A DNA stretch of 64,000 nucleotides from Massospora cicadina (GCA_022478985.1 JAKSZP010009312.1:1-64000), one strand, 5' to 3'. Shown: positions 44,601-55,633, counted from the first letter of the stretch. The notes: generated from the letters alone by a model not told the origin. Program-made: numbers and translations.

Positions 44601-45950
44601 AGACTGAAGTAAAATTAGCATATGTAGTTCTCACTTCTCATGGCATAAATCAGCAGTCTCCATTACAATTTTTCTATTTTATGCATATACGCTCCATTGT
44701 TATACTGATCCTTCCACTCAGATGTAGTTAACTCACGGCATGCCTTCTATATGGACTAAGGAAGTTCAAGGAAATAAAGATGTTTCTTATATGAGTAAAG
44801 ATTACTTTATGAAGGTATTGTTTTGCTTATTTGATACTACAGAATGAAGAGCATTTGTATTAGTAAACTTATTAGTATATGGAGTCACAAAATACTTTTT
44901 GCTTGTGTAATATCAAAAATATTAAAAAAAATTGACAAATTTTAAAAAGTTACTATTTAAAATACATTTTCCACATATGCAGTACTAAAAAGCATGGCTA
45001 TATATGATATGTCATGTTTGACGTTTTTACCTTTTAATATTTTATCACAAGTATGAAAACAAAAATTAAGCTTAGAGAATCTCTATATGGCTTTTCTTGT
45101 TCCTTTGAGGTAGAAATATTCTATAATCTGATATCTTTGAGGATAATTTGAATTGTTTTAGATGTCAGGGTTGAACTATCATTATTTTATGGTGAGGATG
45201 CGTGGAGGACCCACCTCTTGGGTTGGGCACCACTAGTACTAAAATTACTTTATGGGGAGTATTTCACCATCCTAAACTAATCTTAAAGGTAATAACATGC
45301 CATATAATTCAATCATCTCATTTTGTTCATGCTTAAAATGCCAGTAAAACTTATACTCTCAATTACAGAAGTGCAACTTTAACTTTGGTTTATTTCTAAA
45401 TCTCTATATATCACTAGTTTAAAATTAGTCTTATTAATCAAATGCCTCTCAAGTAAACTTTAATTTTATTAGTAATATTAAGCTCTCATTGTTTTTGTAA
45501 TTTATTATAGATAATGAGCAGTCAAAAATGATACATAACCCAGGAAAAGTTTAAAAATTGAAGACCTCACTCTGCTTTTTAGTTTTCTTTTGTTTAATTG
45601 ATCATTAATAGATATTATGTTGTAGCTTTTATTACTAATAATCAGAAAGGATTAAAAAACTTTTTAACAGTAAACTAAATAATTTTTTTTATTTTAATCA
45701 GTATTGATGCTCTTTTATAAGTAATCAAAGTAATAGAATCTAATTTTTTAGTCATGCCAAATTATTTAAAGTTTTATTTATCAACGACATAGTGGTTATT
45801 AATTATAAGTATGTATATTTTTTTAAAGTTTTACTTTAATAATTAAAATTTTATAGTAATTAACTCATGTGGAAAAATATTGTAATCTACCCTTTCTTTC
45901 TGCTTGATAATATATTTAAGAGAATTTAGAAATAAAAGAAGAAATAAACA
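44601..45950. other. AT-rich spacer with one SINE fragment
   Basis: Between Gypsy-C and GOR-4. Strongly AT-rich, no frame of note, no protein motif. The only feature I can support is the truncated SINE at 45,197-45,243. Confidence 0.6.
45197..45243 (+). mobile_element. SINE-2, 5'-truncated 47-bp copy
   Basis: Carries the SINE-1 3' tail (CTTGGGTTGGG, then CACTAGTACTAAA). Flanked by ATTATTTTATGGTGAG (45,181-45,196) and ATTACTTTATGGGGAG (45,244-45,259), 14 of 16 identical, a target duplication. 5' truncation with retained 3' tail and TSD fits target-primed reverse transcription. Confidence 0.72.
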
Positions 45951-45982
45951 ACTCTGGAAAATTGACAAACAACAATTCACTA

Positions 45983-47643
45983 ATGTCCTTGGCTGACCAC
46001 CCACTGCTCCCAAATGGGGCAGTGGAAAAACTCCCCTAGCATCTTCCTCCCAGTGGGGAAATACTTTTGAACCAGATCGACCAACCCCCAATTCCTCAGG
46101 TTGATACATTCCCCCAAGGATATCACCCTCCACCTCACACAATTTCAAACCGTGCCTCATAGCCCCATTGTGCTCCCCTGAAGCAAGATGCAATTCAGCC
46201 TCAGGGTCAAATATGGCAACTTGTTCCCCTAAAATTACAAGCAAATAATCAAATTATCCCAGGCGCTTACGCATCCTGCAGACTTTATTAACTTCCTCCC
46301 CTACAAAGGGTACTTCAACCTCAGCTTCACTTGCAAAGCTGATGCTGCAATTGCAACCAACATTCCCCTGGTGTTCCAGGAAACCCCCATCTCAACCACT
46401 CGTGCCTGGTTGCTTAATGAAACCACTCTTATGGTTCAATTTTCAGGTCCCCCACCCACCTTCAACCAGAAACTTTATACAACGAAAATAATAGCTGGGT
46501 TGTCATTATATGGCGCTGACCCCATTTTACAATTTGTGGCTCCCAACAAAGCCAACTGACTAGCAGGCCCTCATGCCTTAGCAAACATATGCTCAATATC
46601 AAATGAAATTGCCATTTTTAATTCCCCATTGCACCGTTGTCCCCTCTGCCCCTGACCACCCTTTCTGGGCCAGAGTAGATAAGGGGTGCATGAACTGCCC
46701 CATTTGTTTTGACCTGGACCACTTAAAGTGGCGCTGCCCCATCATAGCCTGAGATGGAGCATACACTCTCAACTCCCCCCATGATGCTCCCATAGCTGAC
46801 ATCAAAAACTTCTTTGAATGGAGCACAATTCTCCCACCTCCGCCCAAAATGGTAGATGCAACTGCCACGGATTAAACCAATAAGGAACTGACATACCAAA
46901 CCACCACTCCTACTCCAATTAATCAGGAGCCAGCATGGACCCCAGTAAAGGAAAAAAAACCACCCAGACACCCAATCCAATCCACCCATATGCCAATCAG
47001 CCTATCATCTTTAACAAAAATCCTGGTGATTATTTGGAGGAAGTTGATGAATTGGAAAATCTCATCCCAACTCAGTCGAGGACCCAGGCCTTGAAATGTA
47101 CCTAAACGCAGAATATGGGGCTCAATTCCCAACTCTCTGCTATGCTCTTTTCTCAGATGTGGATGAATTCTGAAGTGACCAACAACTCACTAAAGAGGCT
47201 GTTGCCTCCCCTTATTGTCACCCCCTCCAAAAGGCCATAGTGAAATCAGTCACAGTCTTGGCCAAGGGGGTACCCACAACTATCCTTCCCCCAGGCAACA
47301 AATTCATAAAAAGAATTCCTCAATTCAACAAGTTGCCCACAAGGCAGTACAAAAAGTTTTGAAGGTCGCAAAATTTGGCCTCAAGACCTGCATTACCAGC
47401 AACAACATCGCCAACTTTACCATGATACCATAAGTTCTCCTCGAAGCTAAAAAAGCCCTTTCTGAATGTATCACAACCCTCCTCATAGCTAAAGTTGACC
47501 TTCTCAAGCCACTTTGCTACCTTGACCCCCAATTTGAGGATGTGCCTACACCTGTACTCTCAGCGCTCTGCCATACACTGTCCAAAACAGAGGGGGAAGA
47601 TGAGTCTTCTGACCCCAACTCACCCCCCACCATGGACACATAG
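45983..47643 (+). pseudogene. GOR-4 gag-like ORF with intact CCHC zinc knuckle
   Basis: The start ATG at 45,983 gives MSLADHPLLPNGAVEKLP. Signature: ADFINFLPYKGYFNLSF then CKADAA at about 46,278-46,345. An open stretch at 46,371-46,559 reads LMVQFSGPPPTFNQKLY followed by KIIAGLSLYGADPILQF; the same pattern (hydrophobic beta strand, Pro pair, then AGL-YG) is in the LINE ORF1 at 48,330-48,415. Zinc knuckle CPICFDLDHLKWRC at about 46,696-46,737 has all four ligands. KNPGDYLEEVDELE at about 47,018-47,060 matches QNPWDLLAETDESG of GOR-3. The C-terminus has DPNSPPTMDT before a TAG at 47,641. Broken by stops and shifts, about 550 codons originally. RNA-binding role inferred from the knuckle. Confidence 0.75.
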
Positions 47644-47864
47644 CAGCTTACCACATCTGACCTGGTTAGTAAATTTTAGTTTTATTTTTATTTTTTTTTG
47701 ATTTAATTTAAGTGATCCGTTTGTTTCTTTCTGTTTATTTAAATTCTACCGTAGTATTTTTGCTCCTCAAAACTTTTCTCTCTTGTTGTAAACACTTTTG
47801 CAACAAATTCAATTCAAGTCTAGGTAAATTTTAATAATCTCATTGAGGAGATTAGTTGGCGCCC

Positions 47865-49215
47865 ATGTCAGGGAGCAGTTGGGCGAGTAAATTTAATGGC
47901 ACTGGTGTTGGCCCCACATCAACCAAATTTTGTAAACTTCCTGGTGAGCCCAGTAGAATAAATAAACTTAGTAATAAAAACCTGGCGGTACCATTTCCCA
48001 GAAATTTTAGCTTGGCAAGCGCGTTGCAACCAGTTCATCAATACGCCGCACTCCCAACCACTATTGTAGGTGGAACCTGGGGTTCATGTTTTCCTGGATA
48101 TTAAACAAACGGCGCTTTGGGAGATGTTTTGTGGAGATGTACACACATTTTCTGAACGCGTTGTACATCACACCCCACTCCATGCCACGCGGTTGGCTGG
48201 ATCTTGGCTTTAAAAATAAGGAAGTGGCAGACAAAGCCACATAGGTGCGCATAGTAGTAGACTACCCGGATGGTTGACAGGTAGTTGAAACAAAGCGCAC
48301 CCACTGGACAAAATTAAACCAAATTTTTGTGACTTTTGACTTCCTGCCCACAATGGTCAAGTGCATCATGCTTGAGCACCACGTGAAGGCTGGGCTCGCC
48401 ATATATGGAGAAATACAATCCTTTTGTTGCAACACTACATGCTAATGCCAAACCTGTGCACAGGCAAAGCAATTGCAGTCCTAACCCCATCCACGAGGAT
48501 AGCAGAGGATTTGACCCAATCACCTCTTACTGCTTTTGTCAAAATTGATGGGCAAGTCGCCCATCCATTCAGGGTCACCGTGGACAGCGCGCCTCCCATC
48601 TGCACGTTCTTTCATGCTTTTGGCCACAAGGCCCACACCTGCCACATCAAGGAGGACGTTACAAATCAAGAAATTGTATCAGATTCAATGGGCAATGCAG
48701 AAGCCCACTATGAACTGACACTAGACACTGAAGCAAACTTCCCATGGGGAGCGAGAGGGTGCTACATTCTAGTAACCAGTGTCCCCGCAAGAGTGGAAGA
48801 AGGCCAAGCAGGCCTGCAAGGCAGCGGCCAAGGAGGCGGCCAAAAACCCATCCATAATCCTGAAAGCCCAGCTACAGGAGGACATTGAGACTTTCATGGA
48901 AGAAGCAGCTTGTGAATCCCTTGACCAATCAGATTGGGACGCACAAGCCGATTGTTCCACCATAGCTGAACACCCTCTGGGCAAATCAGTTTCACATGAC
49001 CAATGTGCCCAAGCATCAATTGGGACCAAGTCACTCACCAACAATCCTGCCAATATTCAACCTCCAAGAAATGGTGCACTGCAAATGCACACACTGCAAA
49101 AAACTCATCCCACAGCAGGAAAAAGTGAAGGCAAAAGCCAACGCAAACCCCACTGCTAAAGCTAACCACTCTGACAATTACTCTGTAGCATCAAATACCC
49201 GCGGTGCCAGGCAGT
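47865..49215 (+). pseudogene. LINE ORF1 remnant
   Basis: First ATG at 47,865 (MSGSSWASKFNGTG). Segments in successive frames: VHQYAALPTTIVGGTWGSCF (to 48,104); FLNALYITPHSMPRGWLDLG near 48,148-48,205; IFVTFDFLPTMVKCIMLEHH then VKAGLAIYGE (48,325-48,415); VTVDSAPPICTFFHAFGHKA near 48,580-48,636 followed by HTC. The last is a CCHC knuckle of C-x2-C-x4-H-x4-C form whose second Cys is Phe (one G-to-T change). A Lys/Ala-rich C-terminal part follows, with CTHCKKLIPQ near 49,090. ORF1 proteins bind the element RNA. The AGL-YG segment shows kinship with the GOR protein. Confidence 0.78.
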
Positions 49216-49277
49216 GCCATGATGAAAAAGAGAAGGCTGAAGGGCTCTGATGCCCTTCCCCTCGCACCTAAGGTGCG

Positions 49278-52200
49278 ATGGGGAGTGCCTTTACTTTAGG
49301 GACGTTGAACATCACTGGACTTAAGGCCTCGCCTTCCTGGGCAAGGAAACTGAGTTTTTTACAACATAATTTACCTGTGGACATCCTGGACCTTCAGGAA
49401 ACCCACTGTCTGCGCAGTACTGAGGAATCATGGAAAACCATGCACCTCCCTTCCCTCTCCTTTTGTCTGAGCACTGTGGGGTGCTAGTTCAAGTGAACAA
49501 TAATTTAAAATCTATTTCATCAAATTCTTACCTAATTGGCCTCATCCTTGTTGTCACCTTTTTGTTAGATGACGAAGTGCATGCTATTGTTAACATTTAT
49601 GCCCCAACCTGTGCGCGTGAACGTCAAGAAATTTTCTTGACAGTCAATTTCCTTCCAATACCCCCCAACCCATTCATCATTGGAGACATGAACTGCTTGA
49701 TGAACCCATCCACAGATCGCTGGCCCTCATCGCCTACACCCCCACAGGGGCACGTTGAGCCACGCGTTCTCAAAGCCACCCTAGGGTTGATTGATACTTT
49801 GCCGCGCCATGCCCCACTACTCACTAACATGTCGCGCCCCCACGTACACAACGGTCAGTTAAGGTCCATGACACTCATCAACCTTATTCTGGCACCATTG
49901 AAATTTTGAACCCAAATTTCCCACTTCACCATGACAAAAATCGATTTATCTGACCACAGGATGGTATTGATTTCCTTCCGTTTATCCAACCCAGCAGCTC
50001 AGGCGCCAAAATGGTGCAAACTTCGCCCATCCAAAAGTGCACCGCCAAGATTTTTCTTGTGGGTAAAATCCATGACCTTGGCTCCAGAGTTTGTCACACC
50101 GTTATATGCAGATCCAATTTCCACCTGGTCTACCTTCAAGGCGAGCACAATCCGCCATGCTCATCACCTTTCCTCCTGCCACTCATGGGCCACCTTGGCG
50201 ATCATTTTGCACACACTGGCAGAGTTGGACCACCTGGAGTCCAATGTACCCGCTGCAGGCTAAAGCCTAGCTTGGGGTCACAAGTGGGCGGCCACTTCCG
50301 CCCACCTTAACGCACTAGTGAGACAACACAAGCATCAAGTTTGTTTAGTATAAGGCTAAACATATTACAGTGGGCGACACATGCTCCACTTACTTTTTCA
50401 AAAATTCTTTGCACCGCGCCAGAGTTTGGCCTGCACACAGGTGCAAAGGCCAGACCACTCCATCACAGATACACTGGCTGAAGTGGCGATCAAAATATGA
50501 AACTATTACTCCAAACTGTATCAATCTGATTTAATTCCACCGGCCAAAATGGCAAATTTTCTCAATAGTGCACACATCCACACTATTTCCTGATTCCTGG
50601 AGTTAATGAATTTGATTACTCGGGATGAATTCTGGTCCGCTGTTTACAGTGCACCATATAGGAAATGCCCAGGTCCAGATGGCATCCTGTCATGGTTGGA
50701 TGACATTATAGTAGGAACTGATGCTAGAGATAAGGCTGGGCGACAGGAGGCCCAGAAGGTGAAACTTCAGGCTCTTCCTGACCTGAAACACACCTTAGAT
50801 CAACGCTGGGTGCAAGCCAAGCATGCCCAGGTTGATACTAATGGGGTGCAAAATGCCCAGCCTCTTATCTCAGTCCAGGCACTGAACTGAACAATTTACG
50901 TTTCAAACAAAGATGGTTTGATTCAGTTAATTGGAGAGTAGGGGTTCGAAGCCCATTTGAGTTATGAAACTTTAAATTTGGGTAAAATATGGCTTCAATC
51001 TATTACTTGAATGAAGGCACTTTAGGTGTTTTTTCGAAAACGGATGGAAGCGTCTGTTTATTGGAGTGTCAAGGCTTGGGCGCACCTCCGCAGAGCCTGA
51101 ATTTCCCTGGCCCACTATAATATGGTTTTGCGACCAACTTTCCTCGTTGGTTGACTTTCTTTAATAAATTTACCCATTATTTTACGTTTTTTTACCAAAG
51201 GTTCCTTGTGCAAACTTGGTGGTGGACCTCTTCAGGGAGGTCTCCAACTATGTAGGCCACTACCTTTTGTCACAATTTACAAACTCCCAGGTGGCTCCTT
51301 GGGTTGCCCAGGTCCCCTCCAGATCGAGGCACCCAAGGCCCCTGACACCAAGTTACACTTGATTATGGGCTCCCCTTTGGGGTCCACTCAAGCGGTGATA
51401 TTCCTGACTTACCTGGTACTTTATGTTGCGCTTTACACCCTTGCCTGGGGTGCCTTTTTCACAGGCACAGTTTGACGTGCCTTCCTTCCCATTCTCCTAA
51501 CGGCTAGTTCCCTAGCAATGTGGGTTTGCATCCCACATCACCTTGCTGGGAATGAGAGAGTTACAGACACTCTCTTGACAAATCCCTTATGAGTTCTATA
51601 AGATATACTTCAAAGAATCATCCTCCTTTCTGCTTGCCTCTCTTAACCAATGCCTTCTGGAAACGCGCCTCCTGCCTGGTGGGCATGAGGCCTTCACTAT
51701 TACATTATCCAAAATTGTGGATAAGCTGGACTTGGCCAACTGGCGCCCATTTCTCTCACTAACACAGACACAAAATTTTTTACTAAAATCATGACTAACC
51801 GTCTAGGGGTTGCTGCCACTACTCTCATCCCCCCTGAACAATTCGATTTTATACCCAAAAGGTCAATTTGGGACAATATACACACCCTAGCCAACATCTC
51901 TCAATCCACTGCTTCTGGAGCACTTTTATTTTTTGACCAGCAGAAGGCCTATGATAGAGTCAACTGAGAATACCTCAGAGCCTGCCTCCACAAGTTCAGC
52001 TTCACCCCTCGCTTCATCAATTGGGTGATGTTGCTAATGGAATCCGCCACAATGGCTGTGCGTGGCCCTGGCTTCCTCACGGATTTAGTCCTCCTTAAAG
52101 GGGTCTGCGCCATAGGGACCCACTTAGCCCAATCTTGTATAACTTCAGCCTTGACCCACTTCTTCAGAATGTGAATGCCTGCCTTACTGGGGTCCACGTG

Positions 52201-53880
52201 CAAGGCCAAACCCCTGTCAAGATGTTGCCGTTTGCTGATGATTGTGTGGTTGGAGATTCTAACACCCATGATGCACGAGCGCTTGAAGCTACTATCCAGG
52301 TTTACTCCAGGGTAAGTAATGCAGCGCTCAACGCCTCCAAAACCGAGATTGTTCTTTTTTGTTGGTAACAAGCCCGCTGGGCCCCAGCTCCCTGCTTCCT
52401 ACCTGCCTCATCAGCTAGCGCACAAGTTAGCTTGCCCTGCCCTGCCCACCCCACACCGCCCCGCTTGTGCTCCCCTTTGTGCTAAGTCCCACCGTTGGCC
52501 CTGTCAGCCATTTGGGGGTGTGGATGGAGGCAGGTGGGTACGCCTCATCAGTAATGGAAAACCATATCCTAGACAATTTGATAAAACGCATAGCTTCCCT
52601 CAAAGCCCGTCAGACCTCCCTTACAGGCAGGGTAGTATTAGCCAACTCTTGCTCCTCTCTAAAGTTTGGTTTGGGGCCCACGCCATCACTTTTTCCCCGT
52701 GTTTCTTCAAAGCCACTATACGCCCTTCTGCAAGGTGGCTTTGGTTGGGCCTCCCACTGCTGGTGCTCCTGGATGTCATGTTTGGCCCTCGCCATAATGG
52801 TGGTATGGGCCTGCTCAACTTTGAGGCCCATGCTGCCAAAATCCTTAGCACCTGGATCGCTGCCATTACTAACCCTAAAATATCATCCTAACACTGGTCC
52901 CATGCAGCCCACTCCAACTTCTCACGCGCCCTGGGCCTAACCAAACCTTCCCACCCACAATCTCTGTTAAAGTACCTTGCCTCACATCCTTTGGCAGCAG
53001 GCTACATAGACTTTGCCCCACTTCAAAAGGATCCTCCTCTCCATTGGAGCGCTGAGTGGAGAATTCGCATCTGTGGGCACACCGCCCATAGGGGGCGCCC
53101 TTCTCCTCAGTTCACCCAGGAAGCGTAAGGACTTCCCATTATGAACGTAGTGATACCCATGTGACCTATACCATGTCCAGGGTGGACTACTTGGACATGA
53201 TGGACATCCCCTACCCCCTTGATACCCATAAAGCTATTTGGAAGTACGCCCACCACCCTCTTATGCAGCCACATATTCATTCCCATCTGTGGCACTGCTT
53301 GAGATGGGTATACCATACTGCCAAATGCTCTAACGCTTAGCACTCATCCTGGTCCATGTGTGGCCAGTAAAGAATGCTGTTTCACCGCCTGGAAAAGTGC
53401 CCTCCATCTAAAGCAATATGGAGTGAGGTGCAACGTCTGCTTTTCCAGGATCAGGCCCAGCCCTTCAGCCTGTCTAAGGACATGTTTGCTTTATCCATGG
53501 CCACCCCTCTTCCTCCCTCCCTCCATACCTTGTTGGTCACAATTGCTATGTGGACTATCCACATGATTGTCTTGGATGCCATATCATGCTCTACCCCCAC
53601 TCTCCAAGAAGCTGTACGCCAGTTCCGGTTGCACTTAGTGGACCATTTTCAAGCGTGGATGTTTGGATAACTCCCATCACGTCGCCGCCAGTTGGTCTCA
53701 TCCTGGTTTCTGGTTTGGTTTATTGTTTCAGAACCTTTCCTACATTCATGCTCAATAGCGGCACAAGCCCCTGCACATGTGACCCCCCTCCCTCTCTTGG
53801 CGTTCCTGCCAGCAACAGGAGATAGCATTAGCTTCTCTGGGGTGCCCTCCATCTTGCTGATGTTTGTTTTTTTGGTGTCT
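49278..53880 (+). pseudogene. LINE ORF2: APE endonuclease and reverse transcriptase, split by a solo LTR
   Basis: Nicks target DNA and primes reverse transcription there. Endonuclease (49,278-50,260): LGTLNITGLKASPSWARKLS, DILDLQETHC (49,380-49,410), VNIYAPT (49,589), FIIGDMNCLMNPSTDRWP (49,675-49,730), DLSDHRMV (49,943), covering the expected N, E, Y, D-N and D-H motifs, in three frames. RT: YRKCPGPDGI ends at 50,686; the solo LTR follows; then P-YEFYK resumes at 51,586; ANWRPFSLTNTDTKFFTKIM (51,735-51,795), EQFDFIPKRSIWDNIHTLAN, LLFFDQQKAYDRVN (51,925-51,966, catalytic Asp), and LPFADDCVVG (52,225-52,254, catalytic DD intact). The C-terminal 1.5 kb is in several frames. Inactive through shifts and the insertion. 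Confidence 0.88.
50688..51580 (+). repeat. Solo LTR of the Chromo-1 family
   Basis: 893 bp, exactly TGTCA...TGACA, homologous to 38,378-39,241 and 43,483-44,340. Flanks CATCC (50,683-50,687) and AATCC (51,581-51,585) form a 5-bp duplication with one mismatch. Taking out the LTR and one copy restores the LINE reading G-I-P-Y-E-F-Y-K. A 67-codon coding-like stretch leads it (to the stop at about 50,888), and the hairpin is at 51,225-51,242. A solo LTR arises by recombination between the two LTRs of a full element. Confidence 0.93.
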
Positions 53881-53992
53881 TATCATAAGTGTCTGTCCCC
53901 TGGTCGGCCTTCCCCATATAAATTCAGTATTTTTGATCCTCAGAGCTTGATAATTTACGTCCCCTGGTTGTCTTGCCTTGGTTAAGTAAATA

Positions 53993-54707
53993 CATATATT
54001 TAAATCTAGAAACTAATCAATTACCTAAATGAAGGAGAATGGTACTAACGTATGATAACTCAGTACTATTTTACTCACCTTAAGATTATTATATAAAACT
54101 AAGTAGTAATAGTTTTTTATATATAAATCATCATTAAGTTTGCTTTAAGTTTTAAAAGTAAAATTCCATACTTCTATCATAAAATATCAAGTTAGTTTAT
54201 TAAAGAGGTACAATCTACCTTAGCTTATATTATACTATGTTTTTAAGTATCATATCTTTGATTGACAAACTACAATACATAAACTAATACAAAGTTAAAT
54301 TCTAGGTAGGTCATCAATAGGACATGTATATCACACACTAATATTAGATATTAAACATCATATGAAAGTAGTCTAAAATCTAATGAAACCCTCATTGTGC
54401 TCTGTCATTATAGGCAAAACTTCATCACTTCCATTGATATTTACTATTTTTGGTTCTAGAATTGGTGCACAACTCTAATATGGTCAATTTATCTCTTAAC
54501 AAGGTTCCACTAGGAGTTGAACCAGGGAGGCAAGTTTAAAAAGCTGCTCTACTATTATGCAGATCTCCCCCTATAGAATATACAAAAAAGTAGCTTACTT
54601 TGATATCTAAATGAGGCTTATAGTGTTATTATTTAAATTAGAGGTGAATACACTAAATTTTTACTATAAATAAGTTTTTAATAAATGTTCACAGAACAAA
54701 TGGTATT
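53993..54707. other. AT-rich spacer with a tRNA-like sequence
   Basis: Between GOR-4/LINE and element H. No frame or domain. The only structured piece is the tRNA-like stretch at 54,492-54,575 on the minus strand. Confidence 0.55.
54492..54575 (-). other. tRNA-like sequence, possible SINE head or tRNA relic
   Basis: The minus strand reads GGGGGAGATCTGCATAATAG then TAGAGCAGC (A-box-like) and, 35 bases on, GGTTCAACTCC (B box, 54,513-54,523). The T-stem pairs poorly and no clear cloverleaf or flanking duplication was found, so it is not called as a working tRNA gene. Confidence 0.4.
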
Positions 54708-55364
54708 GAACCGGGCATAGGGGATTCGCTTAAGTTGCAGTTCACCAAAGACAGGGCTTCAGAGATTGCTATGGTGGATGAGACTTTAGTCATTAGAATA
54801 TGTATAGCTAATGAAATAAAGTGAATAATGTATTACAATAGAAAAGAGCTTTATTAAATATATTAAGTAATATCTATAGGGTTTACAGATACATGATATA
54901 GAAATGATATTTTTAGCACTTCACAACCATGATCTTTCACCTCTATTCATGTTGAGCCCCAATTTACAGGTTTAACCAACTGGGATTGATGTAAGCGATG
55001 CTTTTCACAAATATCATATCATTAGATATAATATCAGATGAAAAGGGTTTCTTGACACTTTTCATCATCGTCATTTTGGAAAATTTTTTCTCTAGGATGA
55101 GGTTAGTTGATTGTAATCAAAATCTGACTTTGACGTAATAAATTACAGTCAGTTTTCAACTTGAATTGGGTAGGTCATAAATCCACTATGCTTAAAATTT
55201 GAGCCCTGTATACCTGAACCTGATAGAATAATAAGATCAGGCTGTAGACCTGGCCAAATATAGATAAAATTAATAAGATAGTAATAATAAAATCTATGAT
55301 ATATTAAAAAATTAATTATGTGCCTAAATTCGAGGCTTTATCCAAACAAGGGTAAAACCCAACA
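54708..55364 (-). repeat. 3' LTR of element H
   Basis: 657 bp. It shares with 63,004-63,600 blocks such as GATGAGACTTTRGTCATTAG, AAAGTGAATAAT, GATTGATGTAAGYGATGCTT, CAGATGAAAAGGG and ACTTTTCATCATC. An inverted repeat (TGAACC ... GGTTCA type) marks its outer end. Confidence 0.78.
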
Positions 55365-55633
55365 GTGCCCCCTCCAAGCCTTAACTGGGGGTGAAAATGA
55401 TTTCTTAGGGCGTCTAGCCTTGATAGAATCCTAAATGACCAGAGTTAGGTTAACTAGTTTTAACAGAGGCATAGCAACTGGTAAGGCAACCTTTGGTCAG
55501 GTGGTTCATTTTGACGGCGAGATCATTTAACAAATAGAAATTTGTGATGCTAACGGGTAGAAATAAATTTAGAATAGTAGGCGTTGGGTTAACCATTAGA
55601 CAGAATGGCATGGGCAGGAAATTATGAACACAG
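55365..55633 (-). other. Element H internal 3' end with polypurine tract
   Basis: On the minus strand GGAGGGGGCAC (55,365-55,375) precedes the LTR. The rest, up to the Gypsy-D insertion, has no recognisable coding. Confidence 0.5.

Larger units (their letters stand above)
47776..53925 (+). mobile_element. LINE, full-length L1-like non-LTR retrotransposon
   Basis: Inserted in the 3' UTR of GOR-4 with a 23-bp duplication (47,753-47,775 and 53,926-53,948; 20 of 23 identical, beginning AGTATTTTTG). It starts TTCTCTCTTGTTG and ends with the tail CTGTCCCCTGGTCGGC (53,893-53,908) then TATAAATTCA. Contents: 89-bp 5' UTR, ORF1 with a zinc-knuckle remnant, ORF2 with APE-type endonuclease and RT, and a short 3' UTR. 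Total 6,150 bp; about 5.25 kb without the solo LTR inserted at 50,688. Both ends and the TSD being visible makes this a complete insertion. Confidence 0.88.
45951..53992 (+). mobile_element. GOR-4, gag-only retroposon interrupted by a LINE
   Basis: The GOR parts are about 45,951-47,775 and 53,949-53,992. The ORF ends at 47,643 and the 3' UTR continues to 47,775 (GTATTTTTGCTC, as in GOR-1 ATATTTTTGCTC). The LINE then intervenes with a 23-bp duplication, after which the GOR tail resumes as CGTCCCCTGGTTGTC (53,958-53,972) and ends GTTAAGTAAATA. The 5' start ACTCTGGAAAATTG at 45,951 is a degenerate version of the family start. No clean TSD was found for GOR-4 itself. Confidence 0.78.

Noticed and set aside
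47855..47880. TTGGCGCCC as a retroviral-type primer-binding site
   Set aside because: It resembles a PBS, but it sits in the LINE 5' UTR just before the ORF1 ATG, with no LTR upstream; the LINE TSD shows that this is a non-LTR element.
50606..50890. A 94-codon gene starting MNLITRDEFWSAVYSAPYRK
   Set aside because: It is a chimaera: the first third is LINE reverse transcriptase, and the rest is the leading part of the inserted solo LTR.
53893..53992. The double GTCCCCTGG block as a tandem repeat of the LINE tail
   Set aside because: The second block belongs to GOR-4, as shown by the LINE TSD lying between them and by the matching GOR 3' UTR.
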